Shown here: one piece after another, positions 33,337-49,094 of the stretch
How positions within the stretch are numbered: position 1 is the stretch's first letter
Layout: the number at the start of each line of letters is the position of its first letter
From: Acidobacteriota bacterium
GTDB lineage: Bacteria > Acidobacteriota > Terriglobia > Terriglobales > SCQP01
Direction of reading: 5' to 3'
DNA: 64,000 nucleotides
Assembly (NCBI GenBank): GCA_027459505.1
Contig: DAIDIE010000016.1
Coordinates: 62,001 to 126,000 of the forward strand
Program-made: the position numbers and the translations under genes
Notes under the pieces: model-generated
Told to the model about the DNA's origin: nothing
Databases searched by the model: none
What the model saw: the letters and a program-made list of their open reading frames with translations, nothing else

Positions 33337-35034
33337 TTAGGCGGGTTCTACTTCCACGCCGCGCTTTTCCGCTTCCAGTTTGATGATGCGGAAACGGCGT
33401 ACCTCGCCGGATTTCAGCTGCACTTTGCCGGCGTTTTCGTCGGGAACTGGAGCGGCCGGCTGTTGCGGCTTCCAGACCGCGGCGAGCTTGGCCGCCAGAG
33501 TGCCCTCTTCAATGCGCTTGACCGGAGGCGCAGCGGAGGGGCAGGCGGCTTCCACGCCTTCATCGAGTTCCACGCGGCCGGGATAGGCCTTAATGACCCG
33601 TCCGGTGATTTCGTCGCCGACCTTGTGCTCGGCCAGAAACGCTTCCAGCGGAGTGGGCTTCAGTTGGCGCACGCCCAAACGGATGCGGCGCTTCTCGCGA
33701 TCCACTTCCAGAACCTTGGCCTTGACCGTGTCGCCCACCTGCACAACTTCGTTGGGGCTGTTGAGACGGTTTTCCGAAAGATCGCCGATGTGGATCATGC
33801 CATCCACGCCTTCCGCCAGTTCCACGAAGGCGCCAAACGGCTGGATGTTGCGGACCCTGCCCTCGACGATCGTGCCTGGGGCGAAACGCGTTTCCGCGTC
33901 CTCCCAGGGATCACCCAGGGCCTGCTTGAGGCCTAGCGAAAGCCGCCGCTCGCCCGGGCTTACACCCAGGACCACCACTTCCACGGTGTCTCCGGGTTTG
34001 ACTACGTCGGAGGGCTTGCGCACCTTACGCGACCACGACATCTCGCTGACATGCACCAGCCCTTCGACGCCCGGCTCGAGTTCGACAAAGGCGCCGAATT
34101 CAGTGGTGCGCTGCACGGTGCCGCGCACGCGATCGCCAACATGAAAGCGCTCGGGAATGCTCAGCCAGGGGTCGGGGGAGAGTTGTTTCATGCCCACCGA
34201 GATGCGGCGCTTGTTGCGATCAATCTTGAGCACCTTCACCCGAATCTTGTCGCCAATGTGCAACAGGCGCGCGGGTTCGGGAATGTGCGTCCAGCTGATG
34301 TCGGAGACGTGCAACAGACCGTCAATGCCGCCGAGATCGACGAAGGCGCCATAGGTGGCCAGGCTCTTTACCGTGCCCTCGGTCTCATCGCCGTCATGCA
34401 AGCGCTCCAGGGCTGCCTTTTCCGCCTCTTTCTCCTCGGCCTCGAGAACCGAGCGGCGGTCCACAATCACGTTCTTTTTTTCCGGCGCCTTGGCGATGCG
34501 GGCGCGCACCTCCTGGCCGACCAGCTTGTGCATCTCGCTGGCGTCGCGAACGCCACTGCGGGATTGAGGCAGAAAGCCGCGCTCGCCGGCATCCACCGCC
34601 AGCCCGCCCTTCACCACGCCGGTGACCTTGACGTAAATGATCAGGCCCTGCTCGTAGGCGACTTTGAGGTCTTCCAGATTGCGGGGGCGGTCGGGGGAGA
34701 GGCGCGCAAGCTTGAAGTTGCCCTCCTGGTCGACGCCCTCGATGATGACCTGGAATTCGTCGCCGGGCTGAACTTCGATGTCGCCGTTCTTGGAGCGCAC
34801 CTGCTCGATGCGCAGCACGCCTTCGGATTTGGCGCCAATGTCGACCAGGACCGACTCGTCGGTGATGTTGACCACCTTGGCGTTGACGCGGTCGCCGACT
34901 TTGGGTTCTTTTGCAGCTTCGCTTTCATACTGTTCCAGAAGCTGCGCGAAATTGGCCTCTTCCGCCGGCGCAGCCTCGGGGCTGCCGCCCTCGGATGGCG
35001 AGACGGTGAGGGGAGTGTCCTTGGGATCAGACAT
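33337..35034 (-). CDS. rpsA: 30S ribosomal protein S1
   Basis: 565 residues with six S1/OB-fold repeats, the standard arrangement for Gram-negative bacteria. S1 binds mRNA and helps deliver it to the 30S subunit. Repeat-core signatures are GFLPQSRSGV, GLLHVSDISWTHI, GLVHVSEMSW and GMIHIGDLSENRL. The sixth repeat, near GDEITGRVIKAYPGRVELDEGVEAACPS, is degenerate, and the C-terminus is unusually Pro/Ala-rich. The Shine-Dalgarno (GAAGGA) is distant from the ATG, as is common for rpsA, which is often autoregulated. It is 275 bp downstream of valS on the same strand. Confidence 0.96.
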   Translation of the reverse strand: MSDPKDTPLTVSPSEGGSPEAAPAEEANFAQLLEQYESEAAKEPKVGDRVNAKVVNITDESVLVDIGAKSEGVLRIEQVRSKNGDIEVQPGDEFQVIIEGVDQEGNFKLARLSPDRPRNLEDLKVAYEQGLIIYVKVTGVVKGGLAVDAGERGFLPQSRSGVRDASEMHKLVGQEVRARIAKAPEKKNVIVDRRSVLEAEEKEAEKAALERLHDGDETEGTVKSLATYGAFVDLGGIDGLLHVSDISWTHIPEPARLLHIGDKIRVKVLKIDRNKRRISVGMKQLSPDPWLSIPERFHVGDRVRGTVQRTTEFGAFVELEPGVEGLVHVSEMSWSRKVRKPSDVVKPGDTVEVVVLGVSPGERRLSLGLKQALGDPWEDAETRFAPGTIVEGRVRNIQPFGAFVELAEGVDGMIHIGDLSENRLNSPNEVVQVGDTVKAKVLEVDREKRRIRLGVRQLKPTPLEAFLAEHKVGDEITGRVIKAYPGRVELDEGVEAACPSAAPPVKRIEEGTLAAKLAAVWKPQQPAAPVPDENAGKVQLKSGEVRRFRIIKLEAEKRGVEVEPA

Positions 35035-35238
35035 GCAGTTGCAAGTCCTTCTTCTCTTTACAGATTCGAGTATTTTCGCACAAATGATGTGGGGTGGGCA
35101 AAGAGGGGTGGACGAGAGGAGCTGTCCGAGCTCTTTTTCTGGTGGTCCGTTGGGGGTAGCAATCAGCGGCCATCAGAGGACCGCGCTCGATACTGGCGGC
35201 GGCAAGTACTTTTATTTGGCCACGTATTTGGCCACGGC

Positions 35239-35264
35239 GCCCCACCCAGGAAGTTGGGTGGGGC
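35239..35264. repeat. GCCCCACCC palindrome between valS and rpsA
   Basis: GCCCCACCC and GGGTGGGGC pair over 9 bp with an 8-nt loop, 45 bp after the valS stop. It could terminate valS, but no T-tract follows. Similar GC palindromes lie at 38199-38214 and near 45050. Confidence 0.5.
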
Positions 35265-35309
35265 ACAGGAAAGCGTCAAGCTTCGAGAAGGTGTTGAGAG
35301 CTGTCCTGG

Positions 35310-38027
<2,718 letters not shown>

Positions 38028-38282
38028 TCCGGTCTCGTTTCCCGCCCGGGCGTTGAAGGCCGCGCCGCGATGGGCGCGCGAAGGCGCTTCGCAGCCGAAA
38101 AACAGGGCGAAAGAAAATTGTACCGGAGGGGTGCGGGTGTGAGGTTGTCAGTTGCCCGGCGCGTCTGGAAAAAGTGGCGGGGCTTTGCGTAGCGTGCACC
38201 GCCCAGCCGGGCGGGGTACGGGCGTTTAAGTTTGGGGGGACCTGCGTACGCGTCCTGGCCGCGGCGGCCGGCTACGACGCAA

Positions 38283-39710
38283 TTATTGCAGCAGGGCGCG
38301 CAAGCGGCGCTCGATTTCCACCATGACTTCTTCGGCAATCATGGGGGAAAGATAGTGCGAGAGCACTCCGCGCACCACTTCTGTGACCTTGCCGATATCC
38401 GGTTTAGCGGCGGGGGGCGGCGCGGGCGCGGGCGCGGCGGCGGCCAGTGCGTCCAGCAGGGCGGCGTCGGCCTCTTTGGCGGCCTCGCTGGCGGGCGCAT
38501 CAGGAGCGGCGCCAGGTACTTCCAGATCAATGCCCTGCAGCGGATCGGCCAGCAGGCTTTCACTGGGCTGGTCCTCTCCGAAGACGCCGAACAACTCGTC
38601 AGAGCCCGCTTCAGGCACAGCGGCAGCCATAGGTTCGGCTGCAGGCTCCGCAACCGGGGGGATAGCAACACCCATTTCCTGCAGAGCGTCCGGGGAAAGA
38701 TCGTCGCCGGAGACTTCGTAGGCGTCCTGATCGGCAACGCAGGCTTCCATGGGTTGTTGCGAAGGCTCACTTGCCGCCGTAGATGGGGTGGGCGCCGGCT
38801 CTTCCGCAACGGCGCGTTCAGATTCCGCGATGGAAAATTCAGCAACGGGCGCCGTCGCCCGGCCGCCGGCCGGCTCGTTCCCGGGAGCTGCCGCGGAGGA
38901 GGCAAATTCGGGCTCTTGCGCTGGCTGCTGTGCTGGCGCCGGTTGGGCTTCTTCCCCGGCGGGCTCGTTGCCGGCGTCCTCACTGCGTCCGAGCGCGCGG
39001 GCCAGCAGCAGATCGGCCTCGCCAAGCGGGGCGCCGGTGTTGAGCGCAGGCCATGTTTCGGCCGCGGGCGCGGGCTTGGGAGCGGCGGCCGCTCCGCCCG
39101 AAGCCGGCGGAAGCGAACTGGAGGTGGCCGGAGGCGCAATTTGAGCGCGGCGCTCCTCCGGACTGGTTTCTATTTCTTCGACCTGCCAACGCGGGCGGGC
39201 GTCGGTGGCTGCGTTGCCAGCAGGCGCACTGGCTTGCGGCGCGGCGGCGGGCTCGTGGCCGGAGGGGGAGGTTTCCGGAACCGGTTCCGGTGGTGCTGCC
39301 TCTGTCACTCCCGCTTGGGTTTGTGCCGGAGCGACCGCAGGCTCACGGTCGAGGAGTTTGCGAACGGCCTCTTCCAGGTTGGTGGGGATGAATGGCTTCT
39401 GGACAACGCCATTGGCTCCGCACTCCTCCCCTTGCTTGGCGTCGTAGAGTTCGTAGGCGGCCAGGGCGAGCAGTACCGGGATGTTCTTCCAGTTGTCGCT
39501 GGCGCGCATGCGCTCGCAGACTTCAAAGCCGGTCAGGCCGGGCATGGAGGTATCGGCAATGACCAGGTCGGGGGTAAACTCGGCCAACTTCTTTAATGCG
39601 GCTGGGCCATTACTGACCGCGGTAACCTCGTAGCCCAGAGCGTTGAGGATCTCCGAGCCCATGCGCTGTGCGTGGGGGCTGTCATCGGCCAGTAATATCT
39701 TGAACGCCAC
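38283..39710 (-). CDS. Response regulator with long disordered linker and C-terminal helix
   Basis: 475 residues. Residues 1-120 form a CheY-like receiver: LLADDSPHAQRM acidic pocket, phospho-acceptor D53 in IADTSMPGLTGF and K105 in VVQKPFIPT. The usual Thr/Ser after strand 4 is Ala (LLALAAY), which may weaken signalling. Then come over 300 residues dominated by Ala, Pro, Glu and Gly, and finally a ~35-residue amphipathic helix (VTEVVRGVLSHYLSPMIAEE). No DNA-binding domain is seen. GTG start with GGAG at 6-nt spacing. No histidine kinase is adjacent. Confidence 0.8.
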   Translation of the reverse strand: MAFKILLADDSPHAQRMGSEILNALGYEVTAVSNGPAALKKLAEFTPDLVIADTSMPGLTGFEVCERMRASDNWKNIPVLLALAAYELYDAKQGEECGANGVVQKPFIPTNLEEAVRKLLDREPAVAPAQTQAGVTEAAPPEPVPETSPSGHEPAAAPQASAPAGNAATDARPRWQVEEIETSPEERRAQIAPPATSSSLPPASGGAAAAPKPAPAAETWPALNTGAPLGEADLLLARALGRSEDAGNEPAGEEAQPAPAQQPAQEPEFASSAAAPGNEPAGGRATAPVAEFSIAESERAVAEEPAPTPSTAASEPSQQPMEACVADQDAYEVSGDDLSPDALQEMGVAIPPVAEPAAEPMAAAVPEAGSDELFGVFGEDQPSESLLADPLQGIDLEVPGAAPDAPASEAAKEADAALLDALAAAAPAPAPPPAAKPDIGKVTEVVRGVLSHYLSPMIAEEVMVEIERRLRALLQ

Positions 39711-39983
39711 CAGGGGCTCCCAGGTTGAATTCGCCTGCGGCGGATAGCGATCCCGTTGCCGCCGGCGGCTCCAGGAGGGCCCTCCTCACGCATCCTGCAT
39801 CTCGCTGCTGAAAGTACCGTGTTGCAGGCGATGGGTCAAGTCCGAAGCGCATAGTGGGGTGATTTGTCGAGTTCCACCTCACCGGGATGGGGGCTCCAGC
39901 TTGGTGGACTCTAATCTGTGGAGGGGCTGTGTGGCGCGGCCAGGGGGGCGCGGAGGCGAGGGTTTTAGAATGAGGCAGATCCC

Positions 39984-41360
39984 ATGAGTGACTCTCACGA
40001 TACCATCGCGGCGCTGGCCACCCCTCACGGGCGGGGCGGGCTGGGAATTGTGCGTGTCTCTGGAACGCTGGCGGCGGAGCTGTGCGAACGCATTTTCGCC
40101 CTCGGCGAGCCGCAGCCGGGGCGCGTGCGGCACACATGGTTTTACGACGAGCAGAGCGGAGCGGCGCTGGACGAGGTGCTGGTCACTTTTTTTCGCGCGC
40201 CCCACTCCTACACCGCCGAGGACGTTTTGGAAGTCGCCGGGCATGGTTCTCCCGTACTGTTGCGCGCGTTGCTGGAGGCTTTTCTGCGGCATGGAGCGCG
40301 CCTGGCCGAACCGGGTGAATTCAGCCGCCGTGCCTTTCTCAATGGACGCATTGATCTCAGCCAGGCGGAGGCCATTCGCGACCTGATCGACGCGCAGACG
40401 CTCTTCCAGGCGCGCACGGCGGCCCTGCAGTTGCGCGGCTCGGTTTCCAGGCTGCTACAGCCCCTGCAGGAGCAATTGAGAGAGTTGATTGCGTTGCTGG
40501 AGGCGGGCATTGATTTCGCCGAAGACGATGTCTCGCTGCCGCCATGGAACGAGATTGGCAGGCGCGTGGAACTGTGCCGGCAGATGACGCGGCAATGGTT
40601 GGAAAGCTTCCAGCAGACGCGCTATCTGCGCAACGGCGTGGTCCTGGCAGTGGTGGGCCGGCCCAATGTGGGAAAGTCCAGCCTATTCAATCGCCTGTTG
40701 CGGCAGGAGCGCGCCATTGTGACTCCTCATGCGGGCACCACCCGCGATCTGATCAGCGAGGCGATCGATCTGGAAGGCGTTCCGGTTACGCTGTGCGATA
40801 CGGCCGGGGTGCGTGAAGCCGAGCATGAGGTGGAGCGATTGGGTGTTGAGCGCTCGCGACAGGCGCTTGCCGATGCGGATATCGCGCTGGCGATCTTTGA
40901 CGCCAGTCAGGCGTTGCACGCCGACGACCTGGTCCTGCTGGAGTTGCTGCGGGAGAGGCCGCAGGTCTGGGCGGTGCTCAACAAATGCGACCTGCCAACT
41001 CGTCTCGATGAGGCGGAGCTGCGGGCGGCGCTAGGCAAAGGGAGCGATTTCCCGTTACCGCGGGTTTCGGCGCAAACCGGCGAGGGACTGGAGAGCTTCC
41101 GCCAGCAGCTGCGCGCCGCGCTGCTGCCCCATGAGGGTGAGGGCAGTGGCTGGATTACCAGCGCCCGCCATGCCGGGCACCTGCGGCTCACGGACGACTT
41201 GCTGGCGCGGGTGGCCTCCGCGGCTGGCGAAAAACTGCATCACGAGTTGCTGCTGGTTGACCTTTACGCGGCACTGAAGGAACTCGGCAACATTACCGGC
41301 CAGACCACGACGGAAGACATTCTGGGACTGATCTTCTCGACCTTTTGTGTGGGGAAGTGA
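39984..41360 (+). CDS. mnmE: tRNA uridine-5-carboxymethylaminomethyl modification GTPase
   Basis: 458 residues. With MnmG it modifies U34 of tRNAs. N-terminal folate-binding domain (ATPHGRGGLGIVRVSG), then the G domain with G1 GRPNVGKSSLFN, G3 DTAG and G4 NKCD, and the C-terminal FCVGK whose Cys is required for activity. A TAGAAT -10-like box ends 12 nt before the ATG, so the transcript is probably nearly leaderless, with only a weak GAGG nearby. Well-conserved full length. Confidence 0.96.
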   Translation: MSDSHDTIAALATPHGRGGLGIVRVSGTLAAELCERIFALGEPQPGRVRHTWFYDEQSGAALDEVLVTFFRAPHSYTAEDVLEVAGHGSPVLLRALLEAFLRHGARLAEPGEFSRRAFLNGRIDLSQAEAIRDLIDAQTLFQARTAALQLRGSVSRLLQPLQEQLRELIALLEAGIDFAEDDVSLPPWNEIGRRVELCRQMTRQWLESFQQTRYLRNGVVLAVVGRPNVGKSSLFNRLLRQERAIVTPHAGTTRDLISEAIDLEGVPVTLCDTAGVREAEHEVERLGVERSRQALADADIALAIFDASQALHADDLVLLELLRERPQVWAVLNKCDLPTRLDEAELRAALGKGSDFPLPRVSAQTGEGLESFRQQLRAALLPHEGEGSGWITSARHAGHLRLTDDLLARVASAAGEKLHHELLLVDLYAALKELGNITGQTTTEDILGLIFSTFCVGK

Positions 41361-41422
41361 GGCGTGGTTGGTGATGAAGAGAAGCCAATTACGTAGTTCG
41401 ATTGAGTTGCTGACTTCCGGGG

Positions 41423-41965
41423 CTAGCGCCGGCGGCGTTTGGCGTGCTGGCGCGGACGCGCGCTGGCGGGGGGAATGCGTCCCGGAGGCGCCATGACCGA
41501 CGTTGGGTCGGTAACTGCTGGGGAGGCCTGCTGCGGGGGCGGCTGAACCAAGGTGGCCTGGGGGGTGGCCTGGGGGGTGGCCTGGAGTGTTGCAGAGTGG
41601 CCGAGTTGCTGAACGGCGTTCTGGTCGAGTTGCTGGGCGTGGGATTCGCTTTGCGCGGGGCGCGTGGTCTCACGGGCAACTTGCTCGGCAGCTGGGGCAA
41701 ACACCACCGGGGCGGAGAGGCGGCGGTCCAGCAACATGCTGTCGGCAGCGGCCAACCCCACCGCGACGCCGAACAGGGCGTCGGGAATGGCGATGAACCA
41801 AAGTCCTTCAATGGCCAGCACAATCGCGAGGCCTACCGTCACAAGACCGAGGGCGATCAGCACCATGCGCATACCGTTTAGGATGGCCCGGTAAAGCACT
41901 GCTGTTGCCCAAAAGGCGTGGGGCGCTTGAGTTGGGGCGGCAAGTGAACACTTCCGCAGCTTCAT
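41423..41965 (-). CDS. Hypothetical membrane protein with Gln/Ala/Pro-rich tail
   Basis: About 180 residues. No family recognised. Two adjacent hydrophobic segments (MVLIALGLVTVGLAIVLAIEGLWFI and IPDALFGVAVGLAAADSML) are followed by a low-complexity tail with a tandem QATP repeat and a very basic end (PRQHAKRRRR). The start is uncertain: ATG 41965, ATG 41874 and a TTG at 41998 are in frame and none has a clear ribosome site. It is flanked by mnmE and the GlgM-like gene, both on +. The membrane segments look real; whether the gene is expressed is unknown. Confidence 0.5.
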   Translation of the reverse strand: MKLRKCSLAAPTQAPHAFWATAVLYRAILNGMRMVLIALGLVTVGLAIVLAIEGLWFIAIPDALFGVAVGLAAADSMLLDRRLSAPVVFAPAAEQVARETTRPAQSESHAQQLDQNAVQQLGHSATLQATPQATPQATLVQPPPQQASPAVTDPTSVMAPPGRIPPASARPRQHAKRRRR

Positions 41966-42229
41966 GGGTGGCGTAGTGGGGCGCTGGTGGAAGTACAAAC
42001 GCTTACAGTGGGGTGAAGTGCGCAGTTCGCCTTAGGACCTGCAATTCCGGCGATGCCGCGTGATACTCTGTGAGCACTTCGTCGCGCTGACGTGGTGGAA
42101 CGCTGCACGGCGGTCCATTGGCGCAGCCGGCCATGCCTGAGCAAGACCATCCGCGGTATCCCTGTCGTAAGCGATCAACAGGTGGCTCGGCTCAGTACTG
42201 TTATTACCTCCAGTACTTTAGGAGCACTC

Positions 42230-43453
42230 GTGCGCGTAGCCCTTTTTACTCGTGAATTCCCCCCATATATTTACGGCGGCGCCGGCGTCCATGTCGATTA
42301 CCTGACACGGGAACTGGCTCGCAAAATCGAAGTCGAAGTCCATACCTTCGGCGATCAGCATCAGCTAGGCGGCAATCCGGAAGTGATCGGTCACCAGCCC
42401 TGGAGCGAAATCGTGGAAGGAACGACCGAGAAATTCAAAGGCGCCCTGGAGGCGCTGAGCGTCAACCTGACCTCGATCAAAAACCTGCGCAACGTGAGCG
42501 TGGTGCATACCCACACCTGGTACGCTTCCATGGCGGGTTTTTTGGCGAAGAAGCTCTATAACGTGCCGCTGGTACTGACCACGCACAGTCTGGAGCCGTT
42601 GCGCGCCTGGAAAGCCGAGCAGCTTGGCAGCGGTTACGCCATGAGCTCGTGGATGGAGAAGACGGCGATTGAAGACGCCGATGCGGTGGTGGCGGTTTCG
42701 AACGAAACCAAGGCCGACATCATGCGCGCCTATCCCAACGTCGATCCCAAGCGCATTCACGTCATCTACAACGGCATCGATCTGAAGGAATACCAGAAGA
42801 CCAGCGAGACCAGCGCGCTGCAGGCGTTTGGCGTCGATCCGAACGTCCCCTACGTGTTGTTCGTGGGACGCATTACGCGCCAGAAGGGCGTGACCCACCT
42901 GGTGGACGCCATTCAGTATTTCCGTCCCGGAACGCAGGTGGTTTTGTGCGCGGGCGCGCCGGATACGCCGGAGATCGCGGCGGAGATGCGCGCCAAGGTC
43001 GAGGCGGTGCAGAAGATCAACCCGCGCGTGATCTGGATTGAGAAGATGGTGTCCAAACCGGAAGTAATTCAGCTCTACAGCCACGCGGCGGTGTTCTGCT
43101 GTCCTTCGGTTTACGAGCCGTTTGGCATCATCAACCTGGAGGCGATGGCCTGCCGCACGGCGGTGGTGGCCAGCGCGACAGGAGGCATCAAGGAAGTGGT
43201 GGTCGAGGGCGAAACGGGCTTTCAGGTGCCGTTTGCCGCCGACCCGGTCACCAACATGCCGTTGCAACCGGAAAAGTTCGCGCGTGATCTGGCGGAGAAG
43301 GTCAATGCCGTCCTCGCCGACCCCGGCATGCAGAAGCGCTTTGGAGAGGCGGGGCGCAAGCGCGTGGAGGAGACGTTCAGCTGGGAGGCGATTGCCGACC
43401 AGACCATCGCACTCTATCGCACGCTGGAAAAGAAACAGCGGGCCGCCGGTTGA
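42230..43453 (+). CDS. glgM: GlgM-type alpha-maltose-1-phosphate synthase / actinobacterial-type glycogen synthase
   Basis: 407 residues. Strong resemblance to the Corynebacterium/Mycobacterium GlgA-GlgM group: MRVALFTREFPPYIYGGAGVHV, VHTHTWYASMAG, LTTHSLEPLRAWKAEQLG, VGRITRQKGVTHLVDA and PSVYEPFGIINLEAMACRTAVVAS. These GT4 enzymes transfer glucose from ADP-glucose to glucose-1-phosphate to form maltose-1-phosphate, or to glucan ends. Start is the GTG at 42230 with AGGAG 6-7 bases upstream; the frame is open further upstream without homology. It closes with a strong terminator. Together with the maltokinase at 11.6 kb it points to the GlgE pathway. Confidence 0.9.
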   Translation: MRVALFTREFPPYIYGGAGVHVDYLTRELARKIEVEVHTFGDQHQLGGNPEVIGHQPWSEIVEGTTEKFKGALEALSVNLTSIKNLRNVSVVHTHTWYASMAGFLAKKLYNVPLVLTTHSLEPLRAWKAEQLGSGYAMSSWMEKTAIEDADAVVAVSNETKADIMRAYPNVDPKRIHVIYNGIDLKEYQKTSETSALQAFGVDPNVPYVLFVGRITRQKGVTHLVDAIQYFRPGTQVVLCAGAPDTPEIAAEMRAKVEAVQKINPRVIWIEKMVSKPEVIQLYSHAAVFCCPSVYEPFGIINLEAMACRTAVVASATGGIKEVVVEGETGFQVPFAADPVTNMPLQPEKFARDLAEKVNAVLADPGMQKRFGEAGRKRVEETFSWEAIADQTIALYRTLEKKQRAAG

Positions 43454-43481
43454 GAATCCGGCGAAAAAGCCTGGAACAAAC

Positions 43482-43517
43482 AGAAGGGGCGCGCCGATGG
43501 CGCGCCCCTTCTTGTTT
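43482..43517. terminator. Bidirectional terminator after the GlgM-like gene
   Basis: AGAAGGGGCGCGCC and GGCGCGCCCCTTCT form a perfect 14-bp stem with loop GAT, followed by TTGTTTG on +, and by TGTTTGTT on - for the converging HD-GYP gene. Confidence 0.88.
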
Positions 43518-43540
43518 GGAAAAGCTTGAGAGCCCGGTCA

Positions 43541-44908
43541 TCAGGCGGTGCGCGCCAGAACGTCACTGTTTTGTTTCAGCACCGCGAAGCAGTCGCCATC
43601 CAGCGCATGCGGCACTTCGCTGGAGATGAGCTGGAGGACTTTTTCCTGCGGCAAGGCTTCGCGATAGGGGCGGGCGGCAGAAAGCGCGTCATAGTTGTCA
43701 GCCACGGCAATAATGCGGGCCGGCAAGGTCAATTGGCAGGCATACAGGCCGCGGAAGTAGCCCGAGCCATCCAGCTTTTCGTGATGCGCGCTGGCCACAA
43801 AGGCAAGGTTCTCAAAGCCGTCAATGCGTTGCAAAATTTTCTGCGTGTAGTAGGGATGCAGCCGGATGGCGCTCCACTCCTCGCGGGTGAGATTGCCGGG
43901 CTTGTCGAGCACCGAGTTGGGCACACTCAGCTTGCCGAGATCGTGCAGCAGTGCGGCGCGGCGCACCATGGTGCAGGTTTCCGGATCCAGCCCGAGCCCC
44001 TGCGCGATTAAAAGGGAGGCGCGCGCCACCCCACGCGAGTGGCGATAGGTGAACGGCGATTTGGCGTCGATGACCTCGGCGAAGGCTTCGCAGATTTCGT
44101 CCAGGCGGTCATCGTCGGCGTGAATGCTGCGCCCCGGTTCCAGGCTCATGACGTACTTGCGGAGTTCGTCGCCGCGCAGACTCTCCCAAAGATGTTGGTC
44201 GCTGCCCAGACTCGCGGCAATGCGCACCAGATCGGGGTCAAACCAGCGTCCGGCGCGTTGCCGCAATACGTGCAGCGCCTGCGCGGGCCCCTGTTCGGTG
44301 CCGAATAGTTCCCAGGTCTGGCACAGATTCATAATGCGCGAAAATAGGGGAATGCCCTGTCCGCGCAAACCGAGCGGATATCCACTTCCGTCCCAGTGTT
44401 CATCGAGGCTGCGGATGCCGGCGGCGGTGGCCTCCGAGAAGCCCATCCGCAGGGCGATCTGAGCGCCGCGTTCACAACGCAGCCCGAAGGTCTCCAAGCC
44501 GTTGTTGCGGCTGTTCATCGCCACTGAAATGATCTTGCGGGTGCGGCGCAGGAAGGGCAACTCGGGAGCGGTATTGCGACGCACGTACTGGAAGGTTTCG
44601 AGCGACGTGCGCGTCCAGTTGACGCGCCGGGACTCGCGCTTCAGGCGGCGCTCGTCGCCGCCAAAAATCTGGAACAGGCGCGCGGCGTTACTGGAGCAGC
44701 CGCTGTCTTTCAATAACAACGCGTAATAAAGGTCAGATCGGTCTTCGCGGGAAAGTTGCAGCGCGTCGGCCATGCGCATGCCCAGGGCGCAGGCGCGGGC
44801 GGAATGGCCCATGCGCTGTCCTTCCGTTAAATCCAGCGCAAAGGAAAGCGCGGAGATAATGTCGGACAAGCGAACTTCGCTGGCGCGCTCGACGGCAGAC
44901 TGAGGCAT
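43541..44908 (-). CDS. Tandem HD-GYP-like protein (cyclic di-GMP phosphodiesterase family)
   Basis: 455 residues. The C-terminal half is an HD-GYP domain: HDLGK (322-326), HHEKLDGSGY (375-384), with GYF instead of GYP. The N-terminal half is a second, degenerate copy: the HD position reads KD (67-68), but it has HWDGSGYPLGL with a proper GYP (176-178). So each half keeps a different part of the motif set. HD-GYP enzymes hydrolyse cyclic di-GMP or cGAMP. No receiver or PAS domain is present. The ATG at 44908 is chosen because a good promoter lies within the longer open frame. Confidence 0.82.
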   Translation of the reverse strand: MPQSAVERASEVRLSDIISALSFALDLTEGQRMGHSARACALGMRMADALQLSREDRSDLYYALLLKDSGCSSNAARLFQIFGGDERRLKRESRRVNWTRTSLETFQYVRRNTAPELPFLRRTRKIISVAMNSRNNGLETFGLRCERGAQIALRMGFSEATAAGIRSLDEHWDGSGYPLGLRGQGIPLFSRIMNLCQTWELFGTEQGPAQALHVLRQRAGRWFDPDLVRIAASLGSDQHLWESLRGDELRKYVMSLEPGRSIHADDDRLDEICEAFAEVIDAKSPFTYRHSRGVARASLLIAQGLGLDPETCTMVRRAALLHDLGKLSVPNSVLDKPGNLTREEWSAIRLHPYYTQKILQRIDGFENLAFVASAHHEKLDGSGYFRGLYACQLTLPARIIAVADNYDALSAARPYREALPQEKVLQLISSEVPHALDGDCFAVLKQNSDVLARTA

Positions 44909-44979
44909 GAAAATAACCGCAAAGACGGCAAACGCTCCGCAAGGAGCGTTCGCCGGCGAGACTTCGGGACCGCAAGGCG

Positions 44980-45007
44980 ATTGTAAGGGAAAACGTTGTC
45001 CTTGCAA
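44980..45007 (-). promoter_or_regulatory. Promoter of the tandem HD-GYP gene
   Basis: On the minus strand, TTGCAA (45002-45007) and TACAAT (44980-44985) are 16 bp apart. The ~65-nt leader contains an AACGCTCC/GGAGCGTT hairpin at 44931-44950. The rest of 44909-45218 holds no gene. Confidence 0.6.
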
Positions 45008-45218
45008 GCGCTTAACGGGCGGTGAGGACTAAATTTTTTCTTGCCGCCCCGGGTACCCGTCCCGGTGGGCAGGTGTGGGAGGGGGCTGTTAAACTGACCG
45101 AGGCGGAGCTTTCTTTGCGCGCGAAGATAGTTGTTGCGAGGAGTACTTTGTCAAATCCCAGTTTTTGTCTGTCCGCCTAGTAGTTTCTGGACGATAAGCG
45201 GTAGTGAGAGTTAGCGCG

Positions 45219-49052
<3,834 letters not shown>

Positions 49053-49094
49053 CGGCCATCCATGCGCAACGCCCCGCGGGCATGGTGATCCCCG

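Noticed and set aside
35100-35300. A possible tRNA or broken gene between valS and rpsA
   Set aside because: No T-loop, no acceptor pairing and no CCA could be found; translations in all frames look non-coding.
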